Of a stretch of DNA of 64,000 nucleotides, positions 22,360-34,676 are shown piece by piece. The notes below the pieces were generated by a model. The model did no database searches, was not told where the DNA came from, and saw only the letters and a list, made by a program, of their open reading frames with translations. Positions within the stretch are counted from its first letter, which is position 1. Each line of letters begins with the position of its first letter. This DNA comes from Adiantum capillus-veneris (lineage: Eukaryota > Streptophyta > Polypodiopsida > Polypodiales > Pteridaceae): contig CM043959.1 in the NCBI GenBank assembly GCA_014529385.2, forward strand, positions 89,195,529 through 89,259,528, in the 5' to 3' direction. A program made the translations under genes and the position numbers.

Positions 22360-23761
22360 ATGAAGTTGCAAAGCTCGTATGCTATGGTGAATAGATCTCT
22401 AACTCAGCTTCTGGACATACAAGAGACCCCCTCCTCCTCAATGACGATTGCAGGATCTGCCTCCTTAAATCAAGAAATCAAAGAATTGAAAGAAGCCTTG
22501 AATCAAGAAAAATATAACAGACATATCATGATGGCAGGACATAGGGTCCTACAACAAGCCAAGGACGAAAAAATCAAAGAATTAAAAAGGCAGTTGGATG
22601 AGGCAAGAGGCGACTTAGAAACTCTCAAAGCCAATCAGACAAAGCATCAGCACGCCCAGTGGAATTTGAGTAGGAGGGAGGATTTGAACCGTCCACATCT
22701 GAGGCTCATCAAACAGAAGTGCCCACTACTAGCATGGGAAAAAGAACGCTGGAATCTGCAGATCCAGCCACAACATCCACTTCGGAGTCAGCCAAAGATG
22801 AAATTCAGCGTTGGATCTTAGAAGTAAAAGATCCCTCACAAAAATCTTATATGCAGTATGAACTGAAAGTGATGGAGTCAGCTGCCCTCCTCATGATTAC
22901 TCCAAATGAGGTGGTGAAGAATCTTGGGCATGAGATGATCTCCCTGCCATTGATGCGGCAAGAGGTTAAATTATGGCAGCAAAAGATGCTCCCCAAACTT
23001 GAACCAAATAGTAGAGGGGACTACAGGGAGGTTCCTATTACGACACTTCATATTCAAAAAATCATAGATAATCAACCCCTCTGGCAAAAGAAATGGTTTG
23101 ATCAGAGGCCAACATATGAAACCTATTACAAGAACGCTCCCCAGCATCTCAGGATGATTGACCCCACTTACTGCCTCATCAACAGACGACGATCCTGGGA
23201 TAGTTTTTATATTTGGCAAAGCAAAAGATCGGTAGTGCTAAAGTACCCGGTAATCACAAAGCCTCTCAATAACAACCCACCATCCAAGTAGTACATGGTT
23301 CAAACTTTAAAAGGGATGATCAACATGATGAAGGAGATCCCAGATCTCGCTTGTCACATGCTTGTAGAAATTTCCAAGATGCTCATCACCTACATTACAG
23401 CTTTCAGTGATATCGAAGCAATAGAGCATTCCTGGCAAATCTTTGTCGAAGGCACGCAGGCATTTGCTGAAATATGGAGACAGAAATCACAAGCAGGAAT
23501 TTCATCATTGGATTATATGCAAGAGTCACGTTTCTAGCCTCTAATTACATGCAGACCTTTGAAGAGGCTTTTAGGACAGGCTTCTTCGAAGTGGACTCTT
23601 CGATATTCAATCCCATGACAAAAGATCTGCCAGCCCGCCACATTGCCTACCAAAGTACCCTCAGTAATAATCCCTTCAGAGAGCTGGCCACCAAAGTTGA
23701 GATTGAAGCAATAGCTCAAAAGTTCAGAAATCTCACTGCAACGCTCGAGAGAAGGCAGTAG
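22360..23761 (+). pseudogene. Unknown protein remnant with coiled coil
   Basis: Consecutive plus-strand open segments at 22,360-22,821, 22,719-23,291, 23,295-23,537 and 23,474-23,761 appear to be one protein broken by frameshifts. The first has a charged heptad-like stretch (around NQEIKELKEALNQEKYNR) typical of coiled coil. The later parts are amphipathic and rich in Trp, Met and Lys. No zinc finger, protease, polymerase or transposase motif was seen. A gag-like protein of an unrecognised retroelement is possible, since it lies among retroelements and begins after a repeat-rich leader, but this is a guess. Confidence 0.45.
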
Positions 23762-23773
23762 ACTCGCTCAAAG

Positions 23774-23962
23774 ATGGCTTGCACGAGGATGCAATGAATA
23801 GAAAGGGAGGAATGTTTGGTGGATACGGTGGATACATGCGTATGCACACCAAACCCTATAAACACCAAAATGGCTTGCACGAGGATGCAATGAATAGAAA
23901 GGGAGGAATGTTTGGTGGATACGATGGATACATGCGTATGCACACCAAACCCTATAAACACT
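23774..23962 (+). repeat. 96-bp tandem duplication
   Basis: Two copies, starting at 23,774 and 23,870, of a unit beginning atggcttgcacgaggatgca, with one substitution noticed (ggt/gat). The period is 32 codons and one frame is open across both copies, but coding use is unproven. Confidence 0.95.
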
Positions 23963-24012
23963 ACTCGATTTTTCAAAAAAAGCCATGTAATTCAGCCTAT
24001 GATGATTTGTAA

Positions 24013-24859
24013 TTATGATGTAATCTGACAATACCATCTCAACCTCTCTGAGTCTACACCCTTGTAAGTGGCCAGATGGCCGTGGAAAAGCTCCCTTAAC
24101 TTTTAAGTCAAAACCCTTAGTTTTGAACAAAAGAGATACCATTAGCTTGAAGATTCAAAAAACGTGCACTGTGAGAGCCTCTTACTGCTACAAATTGTAA
24201 TTCTCTTTTCTCTTGGACTGGTAATCAAAATTCACTTCGAATAGCACATTGCGTTCCTTGTCTCTTGCTATGCAATCTAAGTGTAATCATTTTCAATCTT
24301 CCTATGGTTCGCGACGCTTTGTTTGTGAGATAAATGCATTGATTTGAAGGTTAAAATGGTTGTTTTTTGATGTTTTGACCATGGATAAATGTTTCTATGC
24401 TTAAGGAGGACCTTTTTGAGTACTTCTATTTCAGTTTTTTGAACATTTTTTGTGATGGATCATGATTTATGTACCTTCTCAGATGGTGACAGAACTTGGT
24501 GGGATTGAGCCCTTAGGTGTTGTGATACCTTTCCTCAAGTTTCATTGCATTCCAAATTCGTTTGGATGCCAAAATGGCGTAATGACCTAGAGCGGTGCGA
24601 TTGAATGCATACTGATTGTCTGACTAGGAAGTGGTTGATTTGCTTTTGTAGTAGATTGAGTAGCCCTCTTTGTTCACTTCGATGAGATTGACACTCTCAT
24701 TAAGTCTCCGTGCCCAATCCCGAGTCGCTTCCATGCATATTGAGATTGGGGATGCTGTGTACATGGGTAATCAACTGGTGTCACAATATTTTTCATCTGT
24801 ATCCAATTCTGTATTGTCTTCTTGCTGGAGAAAAAGTTTCAATTGCAGGTTAGAGTCCA
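24013..24859. other. Region without a recognised gene
   Basis: Only short ORFs without motifs. The AT-rich stretch at 24,050-24,330 looks like LTR or UTR sequence but has no partner in the window. Confidence 0.4.
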
Positions 24860-25040
24860 ACATTTGATTAATCTGGAAAACCCCTTTATTGAAGAGGTAA
24901 AGTGAAGGTTTTCCAATTAGTCTAGCAGGTGGCACTTTAAAGACAAATCCAGATTACATTTTCTGATCCCAAAGAGTTCCTTGTGTATCTAATCCTGCCT
25001 TTCCATAATAAGAATACACATGACTATTTCCAAGACTTGA

Positions 25041-26268
25041 CTAGCATATTACTGATATCAAAACCAGTTTTAAGAGGAGCATCAAAATATAGTTTATCCC
25101 AATTAGACAGGTGCCAGAATCAATGAAAGTAAACCATTGATGCTGGCATGAGGTGCCACATACATATGGACCAGTCAGTATCCTTGTCAAACATGTGTTT
25201 AATGAGGCATGCTCTCCTAGCTTGATCATGCAGTGTGAGGTTAATAACATGTAAGCCTCCTAAAGTGCAAGGCATAGCAACCTGCTTCCAAGCAATTAGT
25301 GCAAGAGAGGCAGAGTTAGTTTTCCACAAAAATTTAGCCAAAAGAGTAACACAATGCTGTAACATTTTTCAGAACAATCTAGGAGTGGCAGATAGTAAAG
25401 CATATAGGGGACAAATATAGACTGAACTATTCTCAACCTCACATGAAGAGGCCATTCATCACAGTACCAAGCAACAATTTTTCCTTGAACTCTATCAATG
25501 ACTATTGTTGTAGCTGCTTCTGAGTCACTCCAACTGCAATAGGATACCCTAAATGCATGAATATGTGACCTTTGGGATATCTTCTCCCATTCCAGATGAG
25601 TGCATCAAATGATCTAGCAGAGATGTCAATCAGGGCAGATTTGGTCAGATTTACAGTTAAGCCAGCAGCAGCAACATACATATCCCATTGTGAGCTTTCA
25701 AAAACAGAAAGGTGTCATCAGCAAATCCCTTGCCTGGCAATGATTTAGTACCTACTTGCAAGGTTTGAATGTGGCTAGAAGCTGTCCCTTGGTCCAGATA
25801 ACAATACAGGGGGTGAGTAACAACTACAAAAAAAGAGGTCTAATGGGATAGGCTTGTCTAACTGACCTAGCTATATGCACCCTCTCTAATAATCTGTCTA
25901 TTATGACTACCTTTGAGTAAGCTTGATGGCCCATCATATTGATGAACCCACTGATTTTTTCCGCAAATCCCATATGTCTCAGAATTTGCTGAAAAAAGTC
26001 CCATTGCACTATGTCAAAGGCTTTCACAAAGTCAATTTGAAACATGACTATGTCCTGCTTAGAGGTGATGGCATGTTCTATGCCCAGTTGAACAGTGAGT
26101 ATATTATTATAGATTGACCTGCCCCCAATGAAACCAATTTGAGCACAATGAATAACTTTCCTCAGCTTAGGAGCTATTCTAATAGCAATAGTTTTGGCCA
26201 GCATCTTGTACAACATCCCCATCATGGTGATGGGCCTCCAATCTGCCAATGTTTTAGGAAAAGTGGTT
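25041..26268 (-). pseudogene. L1 reverse transcriptase, C-terminal part
   Basis: About 25,824-26,330 carries LADWRPITMMGMLYKMLAK, CAQIGFIGGRSIYNNIL and FQIDFVKAFDIVQWDFF, all RT blocks of plant L1. About 25,735 has the catalytic FADD. 25,041-25,365 carries the thumb/post-RT motifs KFLWKTNSASLALIAWKQV and GGLHVINL. Several frame breaks separate these. It is the second half of the ORF2 that begins at 36,932. Confidence 0.85.
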
Positions 26269-27411
26269 TTTGGTGTGAGATCCCTAACCCGCCAACACCA
26301 AGATCGGGATGGGATCCTTGATAGGTCTCTAGGTCTGATAAAAATCAAAGTCTCTAAACAAGAAAAATCCAAGGAATAGACCTTTACCATTGACAATGGC
26401 TTGGGTCTATAGCCTTAGAAGAAGATCTAATCTTGTCTCGTAGCAGAAACAAGACAACGTATTAAAAGTCCAAAAAAACTATTCCGGCCCAATAACTTCC
26501 ATCATTCAGATTAAGGTTTCCTTAGCCAACGCTTTTTTTTCCCTAACATATGTAAGGGCACAGCCGTTGGTGGATTCCTCTTCCAAGTGGAGAAGTTTCT
26601 AGATGTTTTTAGTGTGCGAGAATGGATAATTATCTGACTAATCAGGTCCACCCATCCATGATCGACAACCTTAGTCAATACCCACTTACCACCCTGGACT
26701 CACACATGATTCTTTTGTTTTCTAATTAGTACCACATTGTTTTAACATTTAAAATAATGGTTTCTTTTAACTTTTCGTCATAGTAATTCCTTCAATCAAG
26801 TATTAAAGACAGCATTGTAAATCATTCTTTTAACAAACAGACATCTTTAAACTTAAGGCAGGGTACTGTCAATCAAAACATTGTCCATAATAACCATGAC
26901 CAGTAGTCTTCTTGTCTTAAGATCACATAAGGGTGAAAAACGGCACCCATACCTTGTTCACAATCCGGAGTGGATAAACCCCCACCCAAGGTTCCGCGTG
27001 CCCATACAACCGGGCGGATCCCCTAGGATAAAAAACGGTATCCTACCTTATGTAGAAACATCAAGACATGACACGGAGTAGAAACTCATCGTTCATGGGG
27101 GTAATCGACTTATCCGTGGCTGGAAAGCCATCATTATCATCAATTTATACCAAAGAGTCGGAGGTGTCTTGAGACAAGCTGTTTTAAGGATGATCAATCA
27201 TATCTTTCCTAATTCAACCAGTTTTAACCCAAACAATTCTTTCCTACATTATAAACAATTACACGTTGGAAGTTACCTTCTGTTTTTTGTCAATTATTCC
27301 TTTTCTGATTCTTACTCACTCCTTACGTATGCAATGTTAACTTTATAAAGACTTAAACTATTTAAAGACTTAATTGAATAATGGGAAACCCACCTGGGAC
27401 TGATCGTCCAT

Positions 27412-27555
27412 CTACTGTTGCGCTGGCGCGTGAAGACTCTCCCCCATAGGCCTACAACTAGGCCCAGCTTCATCGTCGTGTGACGCTCTAGTTCTTTTTA
27501 GAGCTCTGTCCTCATCATCAGATGTAGGATTGGCTCGGGTCCTTTTAGGTGCCAT
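27412..27555 (-). CDS. 47-residue basic/acidic ORF, function unknown
   Basis: An ATG-started minus-strand ORF beginning MAPKRTRANP, with clusters resembling nuclear localisation signals (PKRTR, LKRTRA) alternating with DDED and HDDE. It resembles the first residues of some gag or nuclear proteins and may be the start of an internal gene of the host element. It is too short to identify and could be chance. Confidence 0.3.
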   Translation of the reverse strand: MAPKRTRANPTSDDEDRALKRTRASHDDEAGPSCRPMGESLHAPAQQ

Positions 27556-28099
27556 AACTTCTTAAAAAAGGATGTCTAATCATTAGGTAAATTATTCAAA
27601 AGCTAAACTTAACCTTTGTATCCAATTTTACCCAAATCTAGGTTAAATTTATAGTCTTAATTGGTAAATTCTTGACCTAGTAATTTTTTATTTGTCTATA
27701 TAGGCATGATAACTCTTTCCACAGCTTTTTTAAGGGTTTTCTAAGCTATCCTAATTTTCTTATAATTTTGTATATATTTTTTCTAATTTTTTCATCGAAT
27801 TTTAAGCTTGAAATCTGCTTATTTTGAGCTTAATATTTAGTCTATTTATTTTCTCTCAAAGATTTCATTTCCTCAACTTTTTATCATACGTTTACACTTA
27901 CTATAATTTTTCTAGAAACTTTTGACTGTAAAGTCTATTTATTTTAATTAATCTTTTACTAAAAATAGGACTTTTGGTCAATTATAATTTCCTAAAATCA
28001 CTAATTAACTATGGTATAATTATCAAAAGTAAATAAGAATATTTTTTACCTCTGGTAAGTATTTTCTAATTTTCCAACTCAATTATCTAATTTCCATCT

Positions 28100-29175
28100 T
28101 TAATTTTCAGCTAAAATTAGTATAATTTGACTTAGATAAATATCTATACTACTTTTCCAACCTTGACATAATTATCACGGCATTTTTATCATGTAATATA
28201 GCTCAAATCAATAGCATGTAATCATATCACATGATTTACTAATTTCCCCTTTAGTTTTCAGCTAAAATTAGCATAATTTGACTTGGATAAATATCTATAC
28301 TAATTTTCTAGCCTTGATATAATTATCATGGCCTCATTATCATGTAATCTAACTTTGATAAATAGCATGTAATTATATCACATGTTTTACGAATTTCCCC
28401 CTTTAGTTCTCAGCTAGAATTAGTATAATTTGACTTAGATAAATATCTATACTGCTTTTCTAACCTTGATATACTTATCATGGCCTCTTTATCCTGTAAT
28501 ATAACTCTGATAAATAGCATGTAATCATATCACATGATTTACTAATTTCCCTCTTTAATTTACCCTAAAAAATAGTGTTTTTCTACTAAGATAATTAGCT
28601 AAATTAATTATCTATGATTAAGATAATTATCATGGGTTTCTTAAGATGTGATTTACTTTTGATAATTATCTCAGAGTTTTTTAGTTTCATTTGCTATTTT
28701 CCCCATTACTTTTTCTTTTAAAAAAGTGATTTTCTACTAGGATAATTAATAAAACAAATTATCTGATGTTAAGATAATTATCACAAGTTCCTTAGGATGT
28801 GTTTTATCTTTGATAATCATCTCAAAGCTTTTTGAATTAGTTTGCCATTTCCCCCTTTTATTTTTCCTTAAAAAAAGTGTTTTTCTCCTGAGATAATTAG
28901 TTAAACTAACTCATCTGAGGTTAAGATAATGATCACGAGTTCTTAAGATATGTTTTTCCTCTGATAATTATCTCAAAGCTTTTTGAATTATTTTTCTATT
29001 TCCCCCTTTTATTTTCCCTTAAAAACAGTATAAATCTACTAGATGATTAGTTAAACTAATTATCTGAGGTTAAGATAATTATCACGGGTTTATTAAAATG
29101 TATTTTACCTTTGATAATTATCTCAAAGTTTTTTGGATTAATTTGATCATTTTCCGCTTTACTTTTTCCTTAAAA
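28100..29175 (+). repeat. Diverged ~150-bp tandem array, about seven units
   Basis: Unit starts recur near 28,104, 28,255, 28,407, 28,570, 28,722, 28,870, 29,022 and 29,173. Each unit has a tttcccc(t)ttta block, a ctaaaa or cttaaaaa block and an inverted-repeat core around gataattatc. The first three units are closer to each other than to the last four, suggesting two rounds of amplification. Confidence 0.8.
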
Positions 29176-29500
29176 ACAATGTAATTTTGCTTAAATAATT
29201 ACAAAAATTACTCAAAAAATTAAAAGATAACTTTCCTAGCATAATGATAGTCTAACAGAGCTTTAATAATTATCTCTTCTTAATCTAATTTTAATTAGTA
29301 TAATTATTATTAATTTATGGTTAAAATGAGTAATTTTAGCCCTAATATATTATAATAACTAATTAGCTTAGTATTCCTAAGCTTAATCTCAATAATCAGC
29401 AGAGAATTTTGAATTAGAAGAGAATTTTAGAGTGTAAATAAGTTCAATCTTCTTAATTATTTGAATTAATTAAGAAAATATAAATAGATTAGTATAATTC

Positions 29501-29726
29501 TGTTACCATATACATGTGGTAGTGATGTGTGTGAACACACTAGGACCGTCGGGGCATTTATTCCCTCTTTAGGAGGTTTTTCCCCCGTGCATTGTATATA
29601 CGCCCATCACTCTAGGGCTATCTATCTTTCCATTGCACACTAAGTAACACACTCTCTATTGTGTACCTTGAGCTTCCTTCGTCTTCTCCAAGTTGTGTGT
29701 GTTTCTCTACAACCCTAATTCCAACA
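29501..29726 (+). repeat. 5' LTR of Copia element
   Basis: TGTTACC...CCAACA, 226 bp, matching the copy at 34,450-34,676. Confidence 0.96.
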
Positions 29727-29728
29727 AT

Positions 29729-29740
29729 TGGTATCAGAGC
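29729..29740 (+). promoter_or_regulatory. Primer binding site, tRNA-iMet (Copia)
   Basis: TGGTATCAGAGC, complementary to the 3' end of initiator tRNA-Met, two bases after the 5' LTR. Confidence 0.95.
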
Positions 29741-30088
29741 AGGTCACGTCCTCCCGGGCTTAGTCGCCAGCTGCTCCAGCACATGCCTGTTCACCTTCTC
29801 CGATTTCAGTGAGCTTTAGGGAGTGTTCGTAGGTTGACAAAAATTTTGGGAGAGCTCGAAGAGCATGGTCTTCTCAAAATTTTGATTTGGGCTCATTTCG
29901 GCCTCCGTTTCCACTACAGGCAGTACTGCACAAGCTATTTTGTCATTTTGTGCAAAATTTCTGCCAGTGCCATTTTCTGCATAACAGGTGCCTTACAGTC
30001 TTCTACGGTTTGTGCTATATAGCACAGGTTGTTCCCGCTCCGTTTCTCCTATTTTCGGGCAGTTTTCACATCAGGTGCAGCATTTACC

Positions 30089-31802
30089 ATGGCTGAAAAC
30101 AACAACACAGATGTGTTCAAGATGTTTGCTGCTGTGGACAGGTTGGATGGGGACAACTACACTATGTGGGCTTATATGATGCAACATGTTCTTGTGTCAA
30201 AGGGTGTCTGGAACATTGTGCAGGGCATTGATGTACGTCCTGGTTCTGAGGATGTAGGATGTTGAGGATGTTGCAGGTCTTGCTGCAAGGATTGCAGCTG
30301 CTAGAGTTGTTTTGCCTACGGCAGAACAAGCTCGTTGGGATGTTAAGGATGCGCAGGCTCATGCATTGATTGCGTTGTCTGTGAAGTGCACCATTGTTCC
30401 TCACATCCGTTCAGCAGAATCTGCAAAACAGGCTTGGGATATTTTAGCAGCAAGCCGCAATGAGGCTAAAATTTCTTTGCTGCGTAAAGAGCTGGAGTCG
30501 AAGATTATGCATGAGGAAGATGATATGGACACTTTCCTTGCTAGTGTCAAGGATATCAATGAGCAGCTTATTTCTGTAGGTGAAGTCATTTCAGACAGTT
30601 CCCTTGTGCAGACTGTTCTTGATGCCTTACCAGATTCCTACCAGACTTTTGCTAGTACTTGGAGACTGATGACCCAAGGAAATCCTGAAGTTGTCAAGTT
30701 TGATGCATTATGCACATTGCTGTTGCAAGAGTCACTTTCCAGAAAAAACAGGACTAGGCAGCGTGCAGTTAAACAGGCTTTTATTGCTTCTCAAAGAAAG
30801 GGTGGTAACAGCAATGCAGCCACTTCTTATGGTTCTGCTGCGAGTGGCAAAAATTATGTTCCTAATGCTTTTGCTGGCAGTACTTCGTCTGGCAATTCTG
30901 GTGATAAGGGCAAAAAGAAGATGCATTGCCATTATTGTAAAGCCAATGATCACTTGATCAAGTCGTGTCCTAAGTTGAAGGCCAAAGAGGATAAGAAGAA
31001 AGAGGGTGGTTCCACTGCAAATGCAGGTTCCACTACAAATGTAGCCATTGTTGAGTCTTCTGTGAAAGGAGACTGTGTTGCTGATGTTGATGCAGAATGG
31101 GCTTTTAGCGCAGAGTGCACTTACAATCCTGCTATCCATGATGCATGCTTGTCAGTCGTTTCTGCAGATTCACATGTGTGGTATTTCGACAGTGGTGCTA
31201 CAAAGCACATTACCTCACATCGTGAATTGTTTACCTCTCTTGAGTCTGTCCCTCATGGGAATTCAATCACTTGTTCCAACAACGCCTCTTATCCAGTTCA
31301 GGGAGTTGGAAAGATTGTGCTCACTGCTGCTAATGGCAGTTCCTTCACACTTGTTGATGCACTTTATGTACCTGGGATCAAGAAGAATCTCTTGTCTGTA
31401 TCCGCACTTGCTAGACTTGGACTTGTAGTCAAATTTGTGGATGACAGATGTACAGTTCATAATCTCAGTTTTGGTGATGAAATTGTTGCATCTGGGCTTC
31501 TGTGCCGTGGGCTTTATAAGCTCACTTTGTATGACAAGTGTGGACAAGACTTTGCAAATGCTATTGCAGATTCAAGGGCTATTTCAGATGCAAAACTTTG
31601 GCATGCACGTTTTGGTCATCTGAATTTTGCCAGTTTGCTGCGTTTGCAAAAATCTGATATGGTTGCTTCTTTGCCACCTCTTGAAGCACCTGTCAAACAT
31701 GTTTGTGAAGGCTGTATTTTGGGTAAGATGCAGCGTTCTAAATTTCCAAAGGATGGTTCAGTTCGGGCCACATGCAGGTTGCAGGTTGCAGCTTGTGCAT
31801 AG
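30089..31802 (+). pseudogene. Copia gag, protease and start of integrase
   Basis: The ATG at 30,089 opens a gag N-terminus (RLDGDNYTMWAYMMQHVL). A frame break at about 30,255, inside a gaggatgt near-duplication, is followed by a continuous reading from about 30,265. It has the gag core, a zinc knuckle (CHYCKANDHLIKSC), the protease (WYFDSGATKHIT, intact DSGA) and the pre-integrase HHCC domain (LWHARFGHLNF then CEGCILGK). A 7-bp tandem duplication (gcaggtt) at about 31,773-31,788 shifts the frame at the integrase boundary, ending at a TAG at 31,800-31,802. Confidence 0.93.
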
Positions 31803-32443
31803 TGATATTTGTGGGCCCATGCAAACTCTGTCCTTGGGCAATTACCTGTACTTCGTGACTTTCATTGATGATTACTCTAGGCATGCATGGGTATTTCCGC
31901 TTAAAGCGAAGTCCGAAGTTTTTATGTGCTTCAAACAATTTCTGGCTATGGCTGAAAATGTCTCGAAATGTACTATGGGCACCCTCCATTCCGATCGAGG
32001 GGGGGAGTATATGTCTCATGAATTTAATGCATTTCTAGCTAGTCGTGGGATAAAACACCAATGTACAGTGCCTTATACACCTCAGCAAAACGGTGTTGCT
32101 GAGAGGAAAAACAAGTCACTGAAGGAAATGGCACGATGTATGGTCAAAAAGTCAAGCTTTACCGCATTCTTTTTGGCTTGAGGCCATCATGTGTGCCACT
32201 TATGTACTTAACAGGTGTCCTATGAAAGCTTTGCAGTCTATTACTCCATATGAAGCATGGCATGATAGAAAGCCTTCTATTGAGCACATGAGTGTTTTTG
32301 GCTGTTTGGCATATGCTTTGGTGCCACAAGTACAGCGCAGAAAATTGGATGATAAGGCTGTCAAATGTATTTTTGTTGGTTATAGTGCTGAAAGCAAAGG
32401 TTACAGGTTGTATCATCCGCAAACAAAACGTATTCTGGTTTGA
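31790..32443 (+). pseudogene. Copia integrase
   Basis: The DDE core is intact in sequence: LVHSDICGP, TLHSDRGGEY and TPQQNGVAERKN. A TGA at 32,179-32,181 in the frame of the core is followed by the C-terminal part in a new frame (YEAWHDRKPSIEHMSVFGC) that closes with a TGA at 32,441-32,443. Confidence 0.93.
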
Positions 32444-34374
32444 CGGGATGTAGTGTTTGTGGAAGATTCTGTTCAGCCCTTGCTGTCATGTACTAGAGAC
32501 AGTAATGTAAGGTCACAGGACATTTATGACACTTTGTTGCCTCTTTTCAGTGGTGGAAATATGAATGTAAGTTCCAATGAGGCAAATATACAGCCTATGG
32601 GGGTTTCTGAAAATGTTACAGATCAGCCTATTACTGATGCAAATGTACATGATGTACTTGATGAGGAAAGGGCTGAAAATGAGCAGGCTAGAGGTATGCC
32701 AAAATGGCTGGTGCACACTTTGCGTGACAGTAAATTGGATGCACCTCTGTCTAGTCATACTCGTTCAGGCTCTCTCCATGCATCTTATGCATCAGGTTGT
32801 TATGCTTTGGTTGTGTCTAGCTTACATGATGTTGAGGAGCCTCTGTCTTTTGATGAAGCACAGAATTCAGAAAATTGGATGGCTGCCATGCAATCAGAAT
32901 ATGATGCACTTATAGAAAATGACACATGGACTTTATGTGATTTGCCTCCTGGCAAAAAGGCCATTGGTACGAAGTGGGTTTACAAGTTGAAACGCAAGCC
33001 GGATGGTGAGATCGATCGCAATAAGGCTCGACTTGTTGCAAAGGGTTATGCACAGTAAAAAGGCATAGATTATGAAGAGACTTTTGCTCCCACTTATCGT
33101 ATGACTACTGTACGTTTTCTATGTGCATTGGCAGCTCATTTTGGTTGGGATGTACATCAATCAGACATTGTTACTGCTTTCTTGAATGGTGACATATTTG
33201 AGGAAGTTTATGTAACGCAGCCTCGCTGTTTTGTCAGAAAAGGACAAGAGGACAAAGTGTGCAAATGTAACAAGGCTTTGTATGGGTTGAAGCAATCTCC
33301 TCGTGCTTGGTATGAGAAAGCTGACACTCATTTGGTCAAACAAGGCTTTCGTAACAGTCCAACAGAAAGCACATTGTATGTAAAGCGTGAGGGTGATGTA
33401 TTTCTCATTGTGGTTCTTTATGTTGATGATTTGCTGATCACTGGACCAAATGAGAGACATATTGCTGAATTTAAAGCTGATTTGAATGCTACTTTCAAGA
33501 TGAAAGATTTGGGGCTGTTGCATCATTACTTGGGTATACAGTTTAAGTAGTGTGATGATGGTATTGCCTTGTGTCAGAAAAGTTACATAGAGACATTGCT
33601 ATGTAAGTTTGGACTTGAGGATTGCAAACCTATTGCCACTCCCATGGAAACAGGTTTGAAGTTGAGTCTACATGATGCTGGCGATCCTGCTGATGTCACT
33701 CTTTACCAAATTGTTGTTGGCTGCCTCATTTATGTATGCAACACGAGGCCGGATATTCAGTTTGCAGTCTCACAAGTCAGCAGATTTATGCATAGCCCAG
33801 GGTCTAAGCATTGGCAGGTTGTCAAGAGGATTTTTTGCTACCTTAGTGGCACTTTACATCTTGGCTTGTTTTATCCCAAGGGGGGATCATTGCCGCTAGA
33901 CTTACATGCTTTTTCAGACTCAGATTGGGCTGGTTGTTTTGACACGCAGTGTCCACAAGTGGTTTTTGTTTCATGCTTGGCAGTTCATGTATATCATGGT
34001 TGAGCAAGAAGCAACCTATTGTGGCCACTTCGAGTTGTGAGGCTGAGTACAGGGCAGTCTTCACAGCTACGGTTGAGTGTGTATGGCTCAGACGCCTTAT
34101 GGCTGATTTGGGTGTTGGACAGGACACTGCCAACACTATCTACACTGACAGTCAGAGCGCATTGGCAGTTGCGAGGAACCCAGTTTTTCATGCTCACACA
34201 AAGCACATTGAGGTGCATTACCACTATGTCAGGGAGAGGCTCTCAGCAGGAGAGATCAGCTTGGCTTATGTGCCAACACAGGACAACCTTGCAGATCTTT
34301 TCACAAAGGCATTGTCTCGTGAGAAGCTTGAAGCTTTCCGCAAAGCTTTGGGCTTACTCCCCTTTGTGGACTGA
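32444..34374 (+). pseudogene. Copia reverse transcriptase and RNase H
   Basis: After a Ser/Asn-rich linker the RT begins at WMAAMQSEYDALIENDTW, with KWVYKLKRKPDGEIDRNKAR, SDIVTAFLNGDIFEEVY, CKALYGLKQSPRAWY-like (here CNKALYGLKQ) and catalytic LYVDDLLITG (about 33,418-33,447). RNase H shows AFSDSDWAG, SSCEAEYRAV and IYTDSQSAL. Breaks are a TAA at 33,056-33,058, a TAG at 33,548-33,550 and a frameshift at about 33,945. The natural stop is at 34,372-34,374. Confidence 0.95.
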
Positions 34375-34437
34375 TCCTGTCCTCAGGGCATGGCACTTCC
34401 CTTTACTCATGTGCCACCTCTCGTTCACCGCATCACT

Positions 34438-34449
34438 CCAGGGGGGATT
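34438..34449 (+). promoter_or_regulatory. Polypurine tract (Copia)
   Basis: ccaggggggatt immediately precedes the 3' LTR and would prime plus-strand synthesis. Confidence 0.8.
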
Positions 34450-34676
34450 TGTTACCATATACATGTGGTAGTGATGTGTGTGAACACACTAGGACCGCCG
34501 GGGCATTTTTTCCCTCTTTAGGAGGTTTTTTCCCCCGTGCATTGTATATACGCCCATCACTCTAGGGCTATCTATCTTTCCATTGCACACTAAGTAACAC
34601 ACTCTCTATTGTGTACCTTGGGCTTCCTTCGTCTTCTCCAAGCTGTGTGTGTTTCTCTGTAACCCTAATTCTAACA
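34450..34676 (+). repeat. 3' LTR of Copia element
   Basis: TGTTACC...CTAACA, 227 bp, followed by the aattc target-site copy. Confidence 0.96.

Larger units (their letters stand above)
29501..34676 (+). mobile_element. Ty1/Copia retrotransposon, complete structure, coding broken
   Basis: LTRs at 29,501-29,726 and 34,450-34,676 differ at about seven bases plus one indel over 226, so insertion was fairly recent. A 5-bp target-site duplication aattc flanks it (29,496-29,500 and 34,677-34,681). A tRNA-iMet primer site and a polypurine tract are present. Order gag, PR, IN, RT, RNase H is Copia-specific. At least six stops or frameshifts make it non-autonomous. Confidence 0.97.

Noticed and set aside
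23716-24142. Minus-strand ORFs with repeated VHTHVS blocks
   Set aside because: They are the reverse reading of the 96-bp duplication, without independent support.
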